Shown: piece by piece, positions 1 through 7,493 of the stretch
Layout of the letters: every line of letters starts with the position of its first letter
Numbering within the stretch: the first letter of the stretch is position 1
Source: CAISOG01 sp044375625
GTDB lineage: Bacteria; Pseudomonadota; Alphaproteobacteria; CAISOG01
Assembly (NCBI GenBank): GCA_044375625.1
Contig: JBILMH010000002.1
Coordinates: 1-64,000, forward strand
Direction: 5' to 3'
DNA: 64,000 bases
The notes under the pieces: generated by a model
The model's input: the letters and a program-made list of their open reading frames with translations, nothing else
The model's database searches: none
Told to the model about the DNA's origin: nothing
Made by a program: the position numbers and the translations under genes

Positions 1-493
1 TGCTATCATCAACCTTAACACCAACTTTGCTTTGAATAAAAACGTTACCGCTGCCGACTCTAATAGTCTAAGCTTCAATAGCAACAGTAACCAAACCAAC
101 TTGGCCTTTAAAATTGGCGATGGTGGGCAAACCTATAACGCGATTAACAGCTTTATTCAGGGGGTTAACCTGGCTTCGTTGGGCTTAACCAATGCCAATA
201 TCACCACCAAACAGGGGTCGGATGGAGCATCGGATGCCATCAAAAATGCTCTGGAGTCTGTCGTAACCTCACGCACTTCGGTTGGTGCGGTACAGAGCCG
301 GCTGCAGGTTGCTGGGGAAAACCAAAAAGTCATGTTGGAAAACATCGATGCAGCGACCAGTGCCTATCTGGATGTCGATATCTCAACCGAGATGACCAAA
401 CTGACCAGCCTGCAAGTTCTGCAACAAATCGGGGTGGCGATGGCCAGCCAGGCGAATAACAACAGCCGCGATATGGTTCGGTTGTTTCAATAG
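1..493 (+). CDS. flagellin, C-terminal part (cut by window start)
   Basis: Partial coding region, read from base 2; its start lies before the window. The visible 163 codons are the C-terminal half of a flagellin: a variable stretch followed by the conserved D1/D0 helices (SRTSVGAVQSRL near the middle, VLQQIGVAMASQANNN near the end) that pack in the filament core. It is nearly identical to the complete flagellin on the opposite strand at 1660-2889. The two differ mainly at scattered positions and at the last residues (SRDMVRLFQ here, AKDFTRLLQ there). It is exported by the flagellar type III system and polymerises outside the cell. A strong intrinsic terminator follows 25 bp after the stop. 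Identification as a flagellin is firm; which paralogue it is cannot be said from this fragment. Confidence 0.95.
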   Translation, partial: AIINLNTNFALNKNVTAADSNSLSFNSNSNQTNLAFKIGDGGQTYNAINSFIQGVNLASLGLTNANITTKQGSDGASDAIKNALESVVTSRTSVGAVQSRLQVAGENQKVMLENIDAATSAYLDVDISTEMTKLTSLQVLQQIGVAMASQANNNSRDMVRLFQ

Positions 494-518
494 CCTAAAA
501 AGCATAAAAACCTTAGTA

Positions 519-546
519 GGGGGGATCTTCGGATCCCCCCTTTTTT
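519..546 (+). terminator. intrinsic terminator of the left flagellin gene
   Basis: A perfect 9 bp stem (GGGGGGATC / GATCCCCCC) closes on a TTCG tetraloop of the very stable C(UUCG)G type and is followed by six T. It begins 25 bp after the flagellin stop codon. The same hairpin is found in mirror image after the second flagellin gene. Confidence 0.92.
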
Positions 547-558
547 GTTGTGGGTGTA

Positions 559-588
559 GGGGATTTCCGCCTGCGCGGAGATGACAAC
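559..588. repeat. half copy of the two-hairpin palindromic element
   Basis: A single hairpin half of the dispersed element described at 848-940, with the arms TTCCGCC and GGCGGAg-like sequence around a short loop, ending in GATGACAAC. The second half is missing here. In the mirror arm of the inverted repeat a full copy occupies the same place (1460-1556), so this is either a deletion remnant or an ancestral half element. Confidence 0.65.
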
Positions 589-747
589 GGAGAGGTGCAA
601 AGGGTTGAGGTAGGATGACAACGGAGATGTGGTACGGATGGATGCAATGTACCAGCATCACCGTGTCATTCTACCCTTTATGGGGTGAATCTTAAATCTT
701 AACCGCTACACAAGCGTCGCCGCCGCATAGATCCTACCCACAGGGGG

Positions 748-815
748 TAGGATGACAACAGAGTGGTGGGAATAGCGGGGGTAGGATGACAACAGAGTGG
801 TGGGAATAGCGGGGG
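748..815. repeat. 34 bp tandem duplication
   Basis: Two exact head-to-tail copies of a 34 bp unit that begins TAGGATGACAACAGAGTGG, followed by the first bases of a third. The opposite arm of the inverted repeat has only one copy, so this duplication arose after the arms were formed. The core TAGGATGACA also recurs singly at several other places in 590-1440 on both strands. Confidence 0.85.
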
Positions 816-847
816 TAGGATGACAAAGGTGGAAATGCCTTATCAAG

Positions 848-940
848 TCGTCATCCTTCGCGAAAGCGGGGGATCCATGCGGTGGAACGATTATGACAGA
901 TGGCGCCAGGCCTCTGGATCTCCGCCTGCGCGGAGAAGTC
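848..940. repeat. two-hairpin palindromic element, copy A
   Basis: About 93 bp made of two imperfect hairpins. One half has CGCGAAAGCG followed by GGGGATCCATG; the other has GGATCTCCGCC and its complement. The ends read GTCATCC...GATGAC-like, so the whole is a long imperfect palindrome with a middle that reads TGGCGCCA. Closely related copies lie at 1127-1222, 1460-1556 and 9566-9659. The structure resembles a REP doublet or a small non-autonomous element. It overlaps no gene and ends just before the 3' end of tRNA-Gly. Confidence 0.75.
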
Positions 941-947
941 ATAAGGT

Positions 948-1021
<74 letters not shown>

Positions 1022-1126
1022 ATTCAATTTGCCTATCCTAAAGGAACTGCCGCCGCTGTGCAACCACCGCCGAGATTTTAGAGGTAGGATGACAGCCAAG
1101 AGGGTAAAATCGCGGAGCAAAAAAGG

Positions 1127-1222
1127 CCGTCATCTCCGCGCAGGCGGAGATCCAGAGCCCTGGCGCCATCTGCCATAATCGTTCCGCCGCATGGATCCCC
1201 CGCCTTTGCGGAGGATGACGAC
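1127..1222. repeat. two-hairpin palindromic element, copy B
   Basis: About 96 bp, related to copy A in inverted orientation and to copy C in the same orientation. It starts CCGTCATCTCCGCGCAGG, contains TGGCGCCA in the middle, and ends GCGGAGGATGACGAC. Both halves can form stable stems. Confidence 0.75.
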
Positions 1223-1459
1223 TTGAGAAGGCATTTCCACCTTTGTCATCCTACCCCCGCTATTCCCACCACTCTGTTGTCATCCTACCCCCCAAAAATA
1301 GAAATGTTGGGTAGGATCTATGCGGCGGCGACGCTTGTGTAGCGGTTAAGATTTAAGATTCACCCCATAAAGGGTAGAATGACACGGTGATGCTGGTACA
1401 TTGCATCCATCCGTGCCACATCTCCGTTGTCATCCTACCTCCACCCTTTGCACCTCTCC

Positions 1460-1556
1460 GTTGTCATCTCCGCGCAGGCGGAGATCCAGCATCCTGGCGC
1501 TATCTGCCATAATCGTTCCGCCGCATGGATCCCCCGCTTTCGCGGAGGATGACAAC
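1460..1556. repeat. two-hairpin palindromic element, copy C
   Basis: About 97 bp, closely similar to copy B. It starts GTTGTCATCTCCGCGCAGG, has TGGCGCTA in the middle where copies A and B have TGGCGCCA, and ends CGCGGAGGATGACAAC. At the mirror position in the left arm only a half element (559-588) is present. The arms therefore differ by insertion or loss of this element. Confidence 0.75.
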
Positions 1557-1604
1557 GGCGCGATGGAAGACAAAGCGGAACATTACCCTATCATTCGCAA
1601 CAAC

Positions 1605-1633
1605 AAAAAAAGGGGGGATCCGAAGACCCCCCC
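1605..1633 (-). terminator. intrinsic terminator of the complete flagellin gene
   Basis: On the minus strand a G-rich arm ending GGGGGGTC, a TTCG loop and GATCCCCCC are followed by seven T. This is the mirror of the hairpin at 519-546 and lies 26 bp after the flagellin stop codon. Confidence 0.92.
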
Positions 1634-1659
1634 TAATAAAGATTGTTACTAAGTCTGCG

Positions 1660-2889
1660 TTACTGAAGAAGACGGGTAAAATCCTTGGCGTTGTTATTCG
1701 CCTGGCTGGACATTGCCACCCCGATTTGTTGCAGAACTTGCAGACTGGTCAGTTTGGTCATTTCAGTTGAGATATCGACATCCAGATAGGCACTGGTCGC
1801 TGCATCGATGTTTTCCAACATGACCTTTTGGTTTTCCCCAGCCATCTGCAACCGGCTTTGAACCGCCCCAACCGAGGTTCTGGAGGTCACCAACACATCC
1901 AGAGCATTTTTGATGGCATCCGATGCTCCATCCGACCCCTGTTTGGTGGTGATATTGGCATTGGTTAGGCCTAACGCGGCCAGGTTAACACCCTGAATAT
2001 AACTGTTAATCGAGTTGTATCCTTGACCACCATCGCCAATTTTAAAGGCCAAGTTGGTTTGGTTACTGTTGCTATTGAAGCTTAGACTATTAGAGTCGGC
2101 AGCGGTAACGTTTTTATTCAAAGCAAAGTTGGTGTTAAGGTTGATGATAGCAAACGGATCGGCGCCATTTAATGCGCCTGAACCACTTGTGCCAGTGGAT
2201 AGTCTGACTGAAGAACCAGTCGCCAACCGGGTGCCCCCATCCAGAATGGAGGAGTCGATAGAGCCCGTTAAGTTCCCACCGCCATTATTCAAGATAAGGT
2301 TAAATGTTCCCGCTCCTGTATTACCTGCAGCAGATTGATAGTTTAGTGTTCCCTGCACGGTACCCAGGTTAACATCAGCCAAATTTCCGAAGGCCAAATC
2401 AACAAAACCATTGGCTACAGCATTGGCACCACTAAATACGGAACCGTTATTCCCAATACCAATGCTCTGATTCCCATTAATCAGGGTGTTGCCATTGAAC
2501 CTGGTGCTGGCGGTGGTGCGGGTAATCTCAGCCTTCATCGCCTGAAATTCAGAGTTCAAAAAGCCCCGTTCGGTAGCGCCCAAGTTGTCTGACCCTGCCT
2601 GCGCGGCCAGCTCTTGCATCCGCCCCAACATCTCCTGCACTCGGCTGATGCCCCCCTCAGCAATCGATGTCACCGACAAACCCTGGGTAACATTGTTGGT
2701 CAAGACTTTTAAGGCCTTAGAAACCAATTGCATCCTGGATCCAATCGCCATGCTGGAAACGTCATCTTTGGCGTTTACAACCCGCTTACCCGATGACAGT
2801 TTTTCCAAACTGTTGGTTGCGGCATCACTGGTTTTTTGAAGTGTGCGGTTGGCAATCGCCGCCGCCTGATTATAAATAACTCCAACCAT
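1660..2889 (-). CDS. flagellin, complete
   Basis: A 409-residue flagellin. Residues 1-140 are the conserved N-terminal D0/D1 helices (IANRTLQKTSDAATNSLEKL, SSGKRV, then RVQEMLGRMQELAAQA and RFNGNTLING). About 145-280 is a variable Gly/Asn/Ser-rich middle exposed on the filament, and 280-409 the C-terminal helices ending in VLQQIGVAMSSQANNN. Length is within the usual range for alphaproteobacterial flagellins. There is no cleavable signal, as expected for type III export. The ATG start is preceded by AGGAGATAGG. Upstream, a 15 bp palindrome lies in the leader or promoter. The gene forms an inverted pair with the partial flagellin at 1-493, with tRNA-Gly between the 3' ends. Transcription is probably monocistronic, given the terminator right after it. 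Confidence 0.97.
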   Translation of the reverse strand: MVGVIYNQAAAIANRTLQKTSDAATNSLEKLSSGKRVVNAKDDVSSMAIGSRMQLVSKALKVLTNNVTQGLSVTSIAEGGISRVQEMLGRMQELAAQAGSDNLGATERGFLNSEFQAMKAEITRTTASTRFNGNTLINGNQSIGIGNNGSVFSGANAVANGFVDLAFGNLADVNLGTVQGTLNYQSAAGNTGAGTFNLILNNGGGNLTGSIDSSILDGGTRLATGSSVRLSTGTSGSGALNGADPFAIINLNTNFALNKNVTAADSNSLSFNSNSNQTNLAFKIGDGGQGYNSINSYIQGVNLAALGLTNANITTKQGSDGASDAIKNALDVLVTSRTSVGAVQSRLQMAGENQKVMLENIDAATSAYLDVDISTEMTKLTSLQVLQQIGVAMSSQANNNAKDFTRLLQ

Positions 2890-2920
2890 TACCTATCTCC
2901 TACATGTATAGAGTTTTACA

Positions 2921-2935
2921 TCGGCATCATGCCGA
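2921..2935. promoter_or_regulatory. 15 bp palindrome upstream of flagellin
   Basis: TCGGCATCATGCCGA is a perfect palindrome (7 bp arms, one central base) 32 bp before the flagellin start codon. It could be an operator, or a hairpin in the 5' leader. GCCGAT within it resembles the -10 of a flagellar sigma-28 promoter, but no convincing -35 was found at the right distance. Confidence 0.35.
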
Positions 2936-3057
2936 CAATTCAACTAATAGCACCTATAGCTAAACAAACTATTAAAGCGAAAAAGGAGTAGGTGTTTTTG
3001 TGTTTTGTGCGGGGGTAATCCGTTATATACAGGCTTGGCCTTTTGGAGATCATTCTG

Positions 3058-4263
3058 ATGCCCATTGTTAATCCCGCTTGCAATCTTTCTTGCTCTTGCT
3101 CCAAAAATCGTCAGACTGCTGGCATGTACCAAATCGCGCTCAAAATGCTATTAGGGGATCGGGCCAAATACCTAACCTTGCTGACAGGTTTGGCCTTTTC
3201 AACCCTATTGATTATTCAGCAGGCCTCGATTTTCTGCGGTCTGATGTTGTGGACCACGGGAACCGTCCTGAACATCAACGTGCCGGTGTGGGTCATGGAT
3301 CCAAAGGTGGCGCAGGTGGAGGATCCCAAACCGATGCGCGATACCGATCTAACCCTGGTGCGGTCGGTGCCTGGGGTTGATTGGGCGGTGCCACTGTACC
3401 GCGGCGTGGCGCAGGCGCGCTTGCCCGACGGATCGTTTCAGGGCGCCTTATTAATCGGATTGGATCAAAACACCTTAATCGGGGCGCCGCCAGACCTGCA
3501 TGCTGGCAACCTGTTTGACCTGTATCAAAACAATGCCATTTTGATTGATGAATTTGGGCAACGCCTGCTCAGCAAGCAATCGGGACGACCCGTTGGGGTT
3601 GGCGATGTGTTGGAGATCAACGATCGTGAAGCCAAAATTGTTGGGGTGGTGCGCGCCTATCGCACCTTTTTGGGCGGCCCCTATATTTTCACAACCTATG
3701 AACGCGCGCTGCAATACGTTCCCGGCAGCCGTAAGATGTTGAGCTATGTGTTGGTGTCGCCGCAGCCTGGTACGTCGGCGGCCAAATTGGCGCAGCAGAT
3801 TCAGCAGCAAACTGGGCTAAAATCGCGCAGTAACGACGATTTTTGGTGGGAAACCATTGATTGGTACATGGCCAACACCGGAATTCCGATTTCCTTTGGC
3901 ACCACCGTGCTGCTGGGCATTGTGGTTGGTATCGCGGTGTCGGGACAGACCTTTTACGCCTTTGTGTGGGAGAATCTGAAGAACTTTGCCGCGTTGAAGG
4001 CCATGGGGCTTAGCGATAGCAAGCTGACGGCGATGGTGCTGTTGCAGGCCTTTACGATTGGCGGTTTGGGCTATGGTATCGGGGCGGGTTTGGCCTCAAT
4101 CTTCGGCTATATGACGTTGGAGAAGCAGGAGCCGCCCTTTCACACCCCCTGGCAACTGATGCTATTCGCCCTGGGGGTCATCATCACCATCTGCGTGATT
4201 GCCAGCCTGATTGCTTTGCGGCGTCTGCGGCAGCTGGATCCCGCCGCGGTATTTCGGAGTTAG
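3058..4263 (+). CDS. ABC transporter permease, DevC / MacB-FtsX type
   Basis: About 401 residues. The core begins MYQIALKMLLGDRAKY, typical of DevC-family permeases. One membrane segment lies near residues 38-62, then a large extracytoplasmic domain (about 65-270), then three membrane segments in the C-terminal 130 residues. This four-segment layout is that of MacB/FtsX exporters. I chose ATG 3058 because GGAG lies 9 bases upstream; ATG 3124, at the family's usual start, has no visible ribosome site but cannot be excluded. The gene is followed after 3 bases by its ATPase (4267) and further on by a small membrane protein and an HlyD-like adaptor. Together these would form a tripartite export pump. 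The exported substrate is unknown; DevBCA in cyanobacteria exports glycolipids. Confidence 0.88.
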   Translation: MPIVNPACNLSCSCSKNRQTAGMYQIALKMLLGDRAKYLTLLTGLAFSTLLIIQQASIFCGLMLWTTGTVLNINVPVWVMDPKVAQVEDPKPMRDTDLTLVRSVPGVDWAVPLYRGVAQARLPDGSFQGALLIGLDQNTLIGAPPDLHAGNLFDLYQNNAILIDEFGQRLLSKQSGRPVGVGDVLEINDREAKIVGVVRAYRTFLGGPYIFTTYERALQYVPGSRKMLSYVLVSPQPGTSAAKLAQQIQQQTGLKSRSNDDFWWETIDWYMANTGIPISFGTTVLLGIVVGIAVSGQTFYAFVWENLKNFAALKAMGLSDSKLTAMVLLQAFTIGGLGYGIGAGLASIFGYMTLEKQEPPFHTPWQLMLFALGVIITICVIASLIALRRLRQLDPAAVFRS

Positions 4264-4266
4264 AGG

Positions 4267-4995
4267 ATGGCTGGCGATACCCTAAACCATCCCCTTCCCG
4301 TTATTGAGCTGCATGGTGTGACCAAAGGCTTTCAAAGCGGTGATCAGTGGGTTCCCGTGCTGAAGGGGGTGGAGTTTCAGGCGATGGATGGCACGCTGAC
4401 CATGATTGTGGGGCCATCAGGTTGCGGCAAGACCACCCTGCTAAGCATTATTGCCGGCACTCTGCACCCGGATGCGGGGCATGTTCGTGTGTTTGGGCAT
4501 GAGGTGGAGCAGTTGGATGCCCACCAGCTCAACAGTTTTCGTGCCCGCGATGTGGGCTTTGTTTTTCAACAATTCCACCTGATTTCTACCCTGACCGTGC
4601 AGGAAAATGTGATGATCCCTAAGCTGATTCAGGGCGCGTCGGAGGGGGCAGCAGCAAAAGCGGCTAGCGACGTGTTGGAGCAGGTGGGACTTAGCCATAT
4701 GGTGAAACGTCGCCCAAACCAGTTGTCGGGGGGGGAGCAGCAGCGGGTGGCCATCGCTCGTGGCCTGGTGCACCAGCCCAGGGTGCTGATTTGCGATGAA
4801 CCGACCAGCGCTCTGGACAGCGAAACTGGCAAAAAAATTGTAAAGCTGATAATTGATATTGCGCGCCGCCCTGGCCGCTGCCTAGTCATCGTGACCCACG
4901 ACAGCCGCATCTATCACTACGCGGATATGATTGCCCAAATGGAAGATGGGGTGATTAAGGCCATGCAAACCCCTGACCAATTACAAGGACATTAG
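4267..4995 (+). CDS. ABC transporter ATP-binding protein, DevA / MacB-LolD type
   Basis: 242 residues with all nucleotide-binding motifs: Walker A GPSGCGKTT at 49-57, Q-loop near 101 (FVFQQFHL), signature LSGGEQQR at 153-160, Walker B VLICDEPTSALD from 173, and the H-loop histidine in VIVTHDSR. It energises the permease encoded just upstream (3 base gap). Its stop codon is separated by one base from the next gene's ATG, which points to a tightly coupled operon. A run of eight G lies in the signature-motif codons. The family powers MacAB/DevBCA-like export rather than import. Confidence 0.93.
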   Translation: MAGDTLNHPLPVIELHGVTKGFQSGDQWVPVLKGVEFQAMDGTLTMIVGPSGCGKTTLLSIIAGTLHPDAGHVRVFGHEVEQLDAHQLNSFRARDVGFVFQQFHLISTLTVQENVMIPKLIQGASEGAAAKAASDVLEQVGLSHMVKRRPNQLSGGEQQRVAIARGLVHQPRVLICDEPTSALDSETGKKIVKLIIDIARRPGRCLVIVTHDSRIYHYADMIAQMEDGVIKAMQTPDQLQGH

Positions 4996-4996
4996 G

Positions 4997-5380
4997 ATGG
5001 GCAATACAACAACCCTAAGTCTACTAAACCAGCTGGCCTTTAACGGTTATGTTGGCCAATGGCTGGTTTTTGCCTTTTTTCTGCCTGTCTGGCTAATGCT
5101 GGCTATAACGATTTGGCAAAATGGGGGCAAGCCTTCGTCGAATGCAGCCAACAACAATGGCGGTTGGCGGGTTATGGTTGTAATCCTTAGCGTGGGCTTG
5201 GTCGTCTGGCCATTTTTCAGCCTGTTGCCATGGACAGTCGCCTGTTACTACTTAGTTTGCGCGATGGCGGTCGCCGCCTATCATTGTCGTTATAAGGCTT
5301 TGGTAAAAATGGTTCGTTCGGCGGGGGCGGCGCTGCTGGGCGCAGGAATATTGCTGTTGATTTGGATTTGGGGGGGATGA
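4997..5380 (+). CDS. small integral membrane protein in the exporter operon
   Basis: 127 residues, hydrophobic, with about four predicted membrane segments (roughly 17-40, 57-74, 78-98 and 108-126) separated by short loops, one of them Asn/Gly-rich. No family was recognised. It lies between the ATPase gene and the adaptor gene, with one base after the former and four before the latter, so it is surely co-expressed with them. It may be an accessory subunit of the pump. The position suggests this, but no motif shows it. Confidence 0.7.
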   Translation: MGNTTTLSLLNQLAFNGYVGQWLVFAFFLPVWLMLAITIWQNGGKPSSNAANNNGGWRVMVVILSVGLVVWPFFSLLPWTVACYYLVCAMAVAAYHCRYKALVKMVRSAGAALLGAGILLLIWIWGG

Positions 5381-5384
5381 CACC

Positions 5385-6278
5385 GTGATTTTGACTAAGA
5401 AATTTTCGCTATACCTGGCGCTGGCGGGACTTTTTGCCGCGCTGGTGCTGGTATGGGTGATGCATCGCCCACCCGCGCCGCAAACGCCGCCAGTCACTCC
5501 CGTCAGCAACCCTTATCCCGCCAGCTTGGCGGCGGCCGGCATCGTTGAAGCGCGCGGCGAAAACGTCAATATCGGCGTGCCTGTAGCAGGGTTGGTCAGT
5601 CAGATGCTGGTGAAGCAGGGGCAGGAGGTGGCGGCGGGGCAGCCGCTGTTTCGGCTTGATGATCGGGAATTGGCGGCACAGCTGCGGGTCAATCAAGCCA
5701 ATGTTGCCCTAAAACAGGCACAGTTAACCAAGCTGCGTGGCCAGTTGCAACGGTTGCAGTCGGTTGAGGATCAACGCGCCATCAGCCAAGAGGATCTGCA
5801 AAATCGTCACAACGACGTGGCGGTGGCTGAGGCGGAGTTAAAGGCGGCTGAGGCGGGGGTGTACCAGGTGCAACAACTGTTGGATCGCCTGGTCGTTAAA
5901 GCACCCAAGGCGGGAACCGTGCTGCAACTCAACCTGCGGGCGGGGGAATTTGCCGCCAATGATCGCAGTGATCCCGTGGTCGTGCTGGGCGAAACCCGCA
6001 TCCTGCAGGTGCGGGCGGATGTGGATGAGCAGAATGCCAGCCGCGTGTCGCTGACCGATGGCGCCAAGGCGTTTCTTAAGGGGCAGCCAGAACGGCCAAT
6101 CAACCTGCGTTTTGTTCGGATTGAGCCGTTGGTAGTGCCAAAAAAATCCTTAACCGGAGCCTTTAACGAACGGGTGGACACCCGCGTGCTGCAAGTTATC
6201 TATGAGTTTGATAAGGGCAACCTGCCCGTTTTTGTGGGGCAGCAGGTCGATGTGTTCCTAGCCCTGGATAAGAAATAG
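5385..6278 (+). CDS. HlyD-family periplasmic adaptor, DevB-like
   Basis: 297 residues. One N-terminal membrane anchor (about 8-26) is followed by a lipoyl/beta-barrel half (GIVEARGENVNIGVPVAG), a helical hairpin of about 90 residues (NQANVALKQAQLTKL and onwards), the returning lipoyl half (VVKAPKAGTVLQL), and a beta-barrel domain. This is the membrane-fusion protein layout. The start is GTG 5385; the G-rich end of the previous gene acts as ribosome site. It would link the inner membrane permease (3058-4263) to an outer membrane channel. No TolC-like gene is in the window. The order C-A-small-B differs from the usual devB-devC-devA. Confidence 0.88.
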   Translation: MILTKKFSLYLALAGLFAALVLVWVMHRPPAPQTPPVTPVSNPYPASLAAAGIVEARGENVNIGVPVAGLVSQMLVKQGQEVAAGQPLFRLDDRELAAQLRVNQANVALKQAQLTKLRGQLQRLQSVEDQRAISQEDLQNRHNDVAVAEAELKAAEAGVYQVQQLLDRLVVKAPKAGTVLQLNLRAGEFAANDRSDPVVVLGETRILQVRADVDEQNASRVSLTDGAKAFLKGQPERPINLRFVRIEPLVVPKKSLTGAFNERVDTRVLQVIYEFDKGNLPVFVGQQVDVFLALDKK

Positions 6279-6293
6279 CGGCGGGAGTCAGCC

Positions 6294-7493
6294 TTACGCC
6301 GCCATGCGATAGATGATGCGGCCATCTTGATAGGCCAGGCTGAGATTGCCGTTGGCCAGTTGTTGGGCAAAGCGGCCAAACAGATCATAGCGCCAGCCCG
6401 TTAAAAAGGGAATTTGGTCGTCATGACCGCCTTGGGAGCCATTTTTATCAACAGATTCTGCAAATGCCTGCAAATCCTGGCTCGAAGCCAACAGTCCAGC
6501 ACCAATCTTTTCCTCCTCAGCCCGCAATTTCAGCAGCAGTTTCGCCATTTCCAAAAAGGCGGCCTGCGCGCCTGTCAGAACCGCCCCACGATGCATCGAC
6601 GGCAGGGCAGGGGGGCTGGCCATAATATCGGTAATCGCGGTTAGCAGCGTTGCGGCCTTATCACCATCGCGCCAACTGGGGGGCAGGCTGCGGCGGGCAG
6701 CCAGTTCCGCCTGGCTGGTGGGGGCGGCTTCGGCCAAATCTTGCAGCACGTCATCGCTGATAACCCAACGGCGCGGGCGGTTGACACGCTCCGCCATTTT
6801 GTCACGCCACAGCAACAGGCCGTACAGCAGTTGTTGGCGCGGCAGTTTCCATCGGTGGTTCACCAATTTGTTCCACTGATTGCTCAGATCGCTTTGATAG
6901 CTGGCGGGGTTCAGCAGATCGCCCGACGTTTCCCCCAACCAATCCAGTCGCCCCCGTTTTGCCAGCTCAGCCTTTAACTTGGCGGCCAGCAGCGGCAGAT
7001 GTTGCACATCGGCGGCGGCGTAGACCAGCTGGTTATCTTTCAACGGCCGCTCCCCCCAATCGGTTCCCCGCGCCGCCTTATTCAGATGCAAATCCAATAC
7101 CCGCTGCGCCAATTCGGCATAGGCCACCTGGTCGCCATAGCCCAACAGGCGGGCGGCCGCCTGGGTATCAAAAACATTCTGCGGCAGTTGGCCAAACTGG
7201 TGCCACAACACCTCCATATCCGCCGTTGCGCTGTGCAGGATAAGGGTCAGGTCGCGGCGCGTCAGCAGCGTTCGTAATGGTTCCAGATCCATCCCCTTAG
7301 CCAGCGGGTCAATCAGCCAGCATCCCGTGCTGCTGGCCAATTGGATAAGGCACAGCTGCGGATAATAGGTTTTTTCCCGCATAAATTCCGTGTCCAGCGC
7401 CAATTCGTGGGTGTCGGCCAGGCTGGCAACCAGATCGCTCAGGGCGGCGGTGGTGGTAATCAGGCGATAGGGGGGGGGGCTTTTGGCGGTCAT
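6294..7493 (-). CDS. rnd: ribonuclease D
   Basis: 399 residues. N-terminal DEDD 3'-5' exonuclease domain: Exo I in LALDTEFMRE, Exo II in LILHSATADMEVL, Exo III in YAAADVQHLPLL with the conserved tyrosine. It is followed by HRDC-like helical repeats, of which the first (WRDKMAERVNRPRRWVISDD) is clear. It trims 3' ends of tRNA and other small RNAs. Its ATG overlaps the stop of the Atm1-type transporter gene by four bases (ATGA), so both are translated from one message. Codons 5-8 contain an uninterrupted run of ten C on the coding strand, directly after the start. Such a run is prone to slippage. Confidence 0.93.
   Translation of the reverse strand: MTAKSPPPYRLITTTAALSDLVASLADTHELALDTEFMREKTYYPQLCLIQLASSTGCWLIDPLAKGMDLEPLRTLLTRRDLTLILHSATADMEVLWHQFGQLPQNVFDTQAAARLLGYGDQVAYAELAQRVLDLHLNKAARGTDWGERPLKDNQLVYAAADVQHLPLLAAKLKAELAKRGRLDWLGETSGDLLNPASYQSDLSNQWNKLVNHRWKLPRQQLLYGLLLWRDKMAERVNRPRRWVISDDVLQDLAEAAPTSQAELAARRSLPPSWRDGDKAATLLTAITDIMASPPALPSMHRGAVLTGAQAAFLEMAKLLLKLRAEEEKIGAGLLASSQDLQAFAESVDKNGSQGGHDDQIPFLTGWRYDLFGRFAQQLANGNLSLAYQDGRIIYRMAA

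Larger units (their letters stand above)
1..940. repeat. left arm of long flagellin inverted repeat
   Basis: Bases 1 to about 940 are, in reverse complement, closely matched by about 1127 to 2152. Base 1 pairs with base 2152 and the flagellin stop at 493 pairs with 1660, so the coding part aligns without gaps. The non-coding part also matches over long stretches (for example the segment around 640-720 against 1330-1410). It differs by small indels, including a 34 bp tandem duplication in this arm and an extra palindromic element in the other arm. The repeat very likely continues beyond the start of the window, since the second flagellin gene extends to 2889. Confidence 0.9.
1127..2152. repeat. 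right arm of long flagellin inverted repeat
   Basis: Mirror copy of the left arm (1-940). It contains one additional palindromic element at 1460-1556 and a short replaced stretch near 1288-1310. It includes the terminator and the C-terminal half of the complete flagellin gene. The boundary given at 2152 is only where the left arm runs out of the window; the homology may extend through the whole gene. Confidence 0.9.

Noticed and set aside
2890..3000. Sigma-28 promoter for the flagellin gene
   Set aside because: GCCGAT resembles the -10, but no TAAA-like -35 is found at the right distance; noted only as a palindrome.
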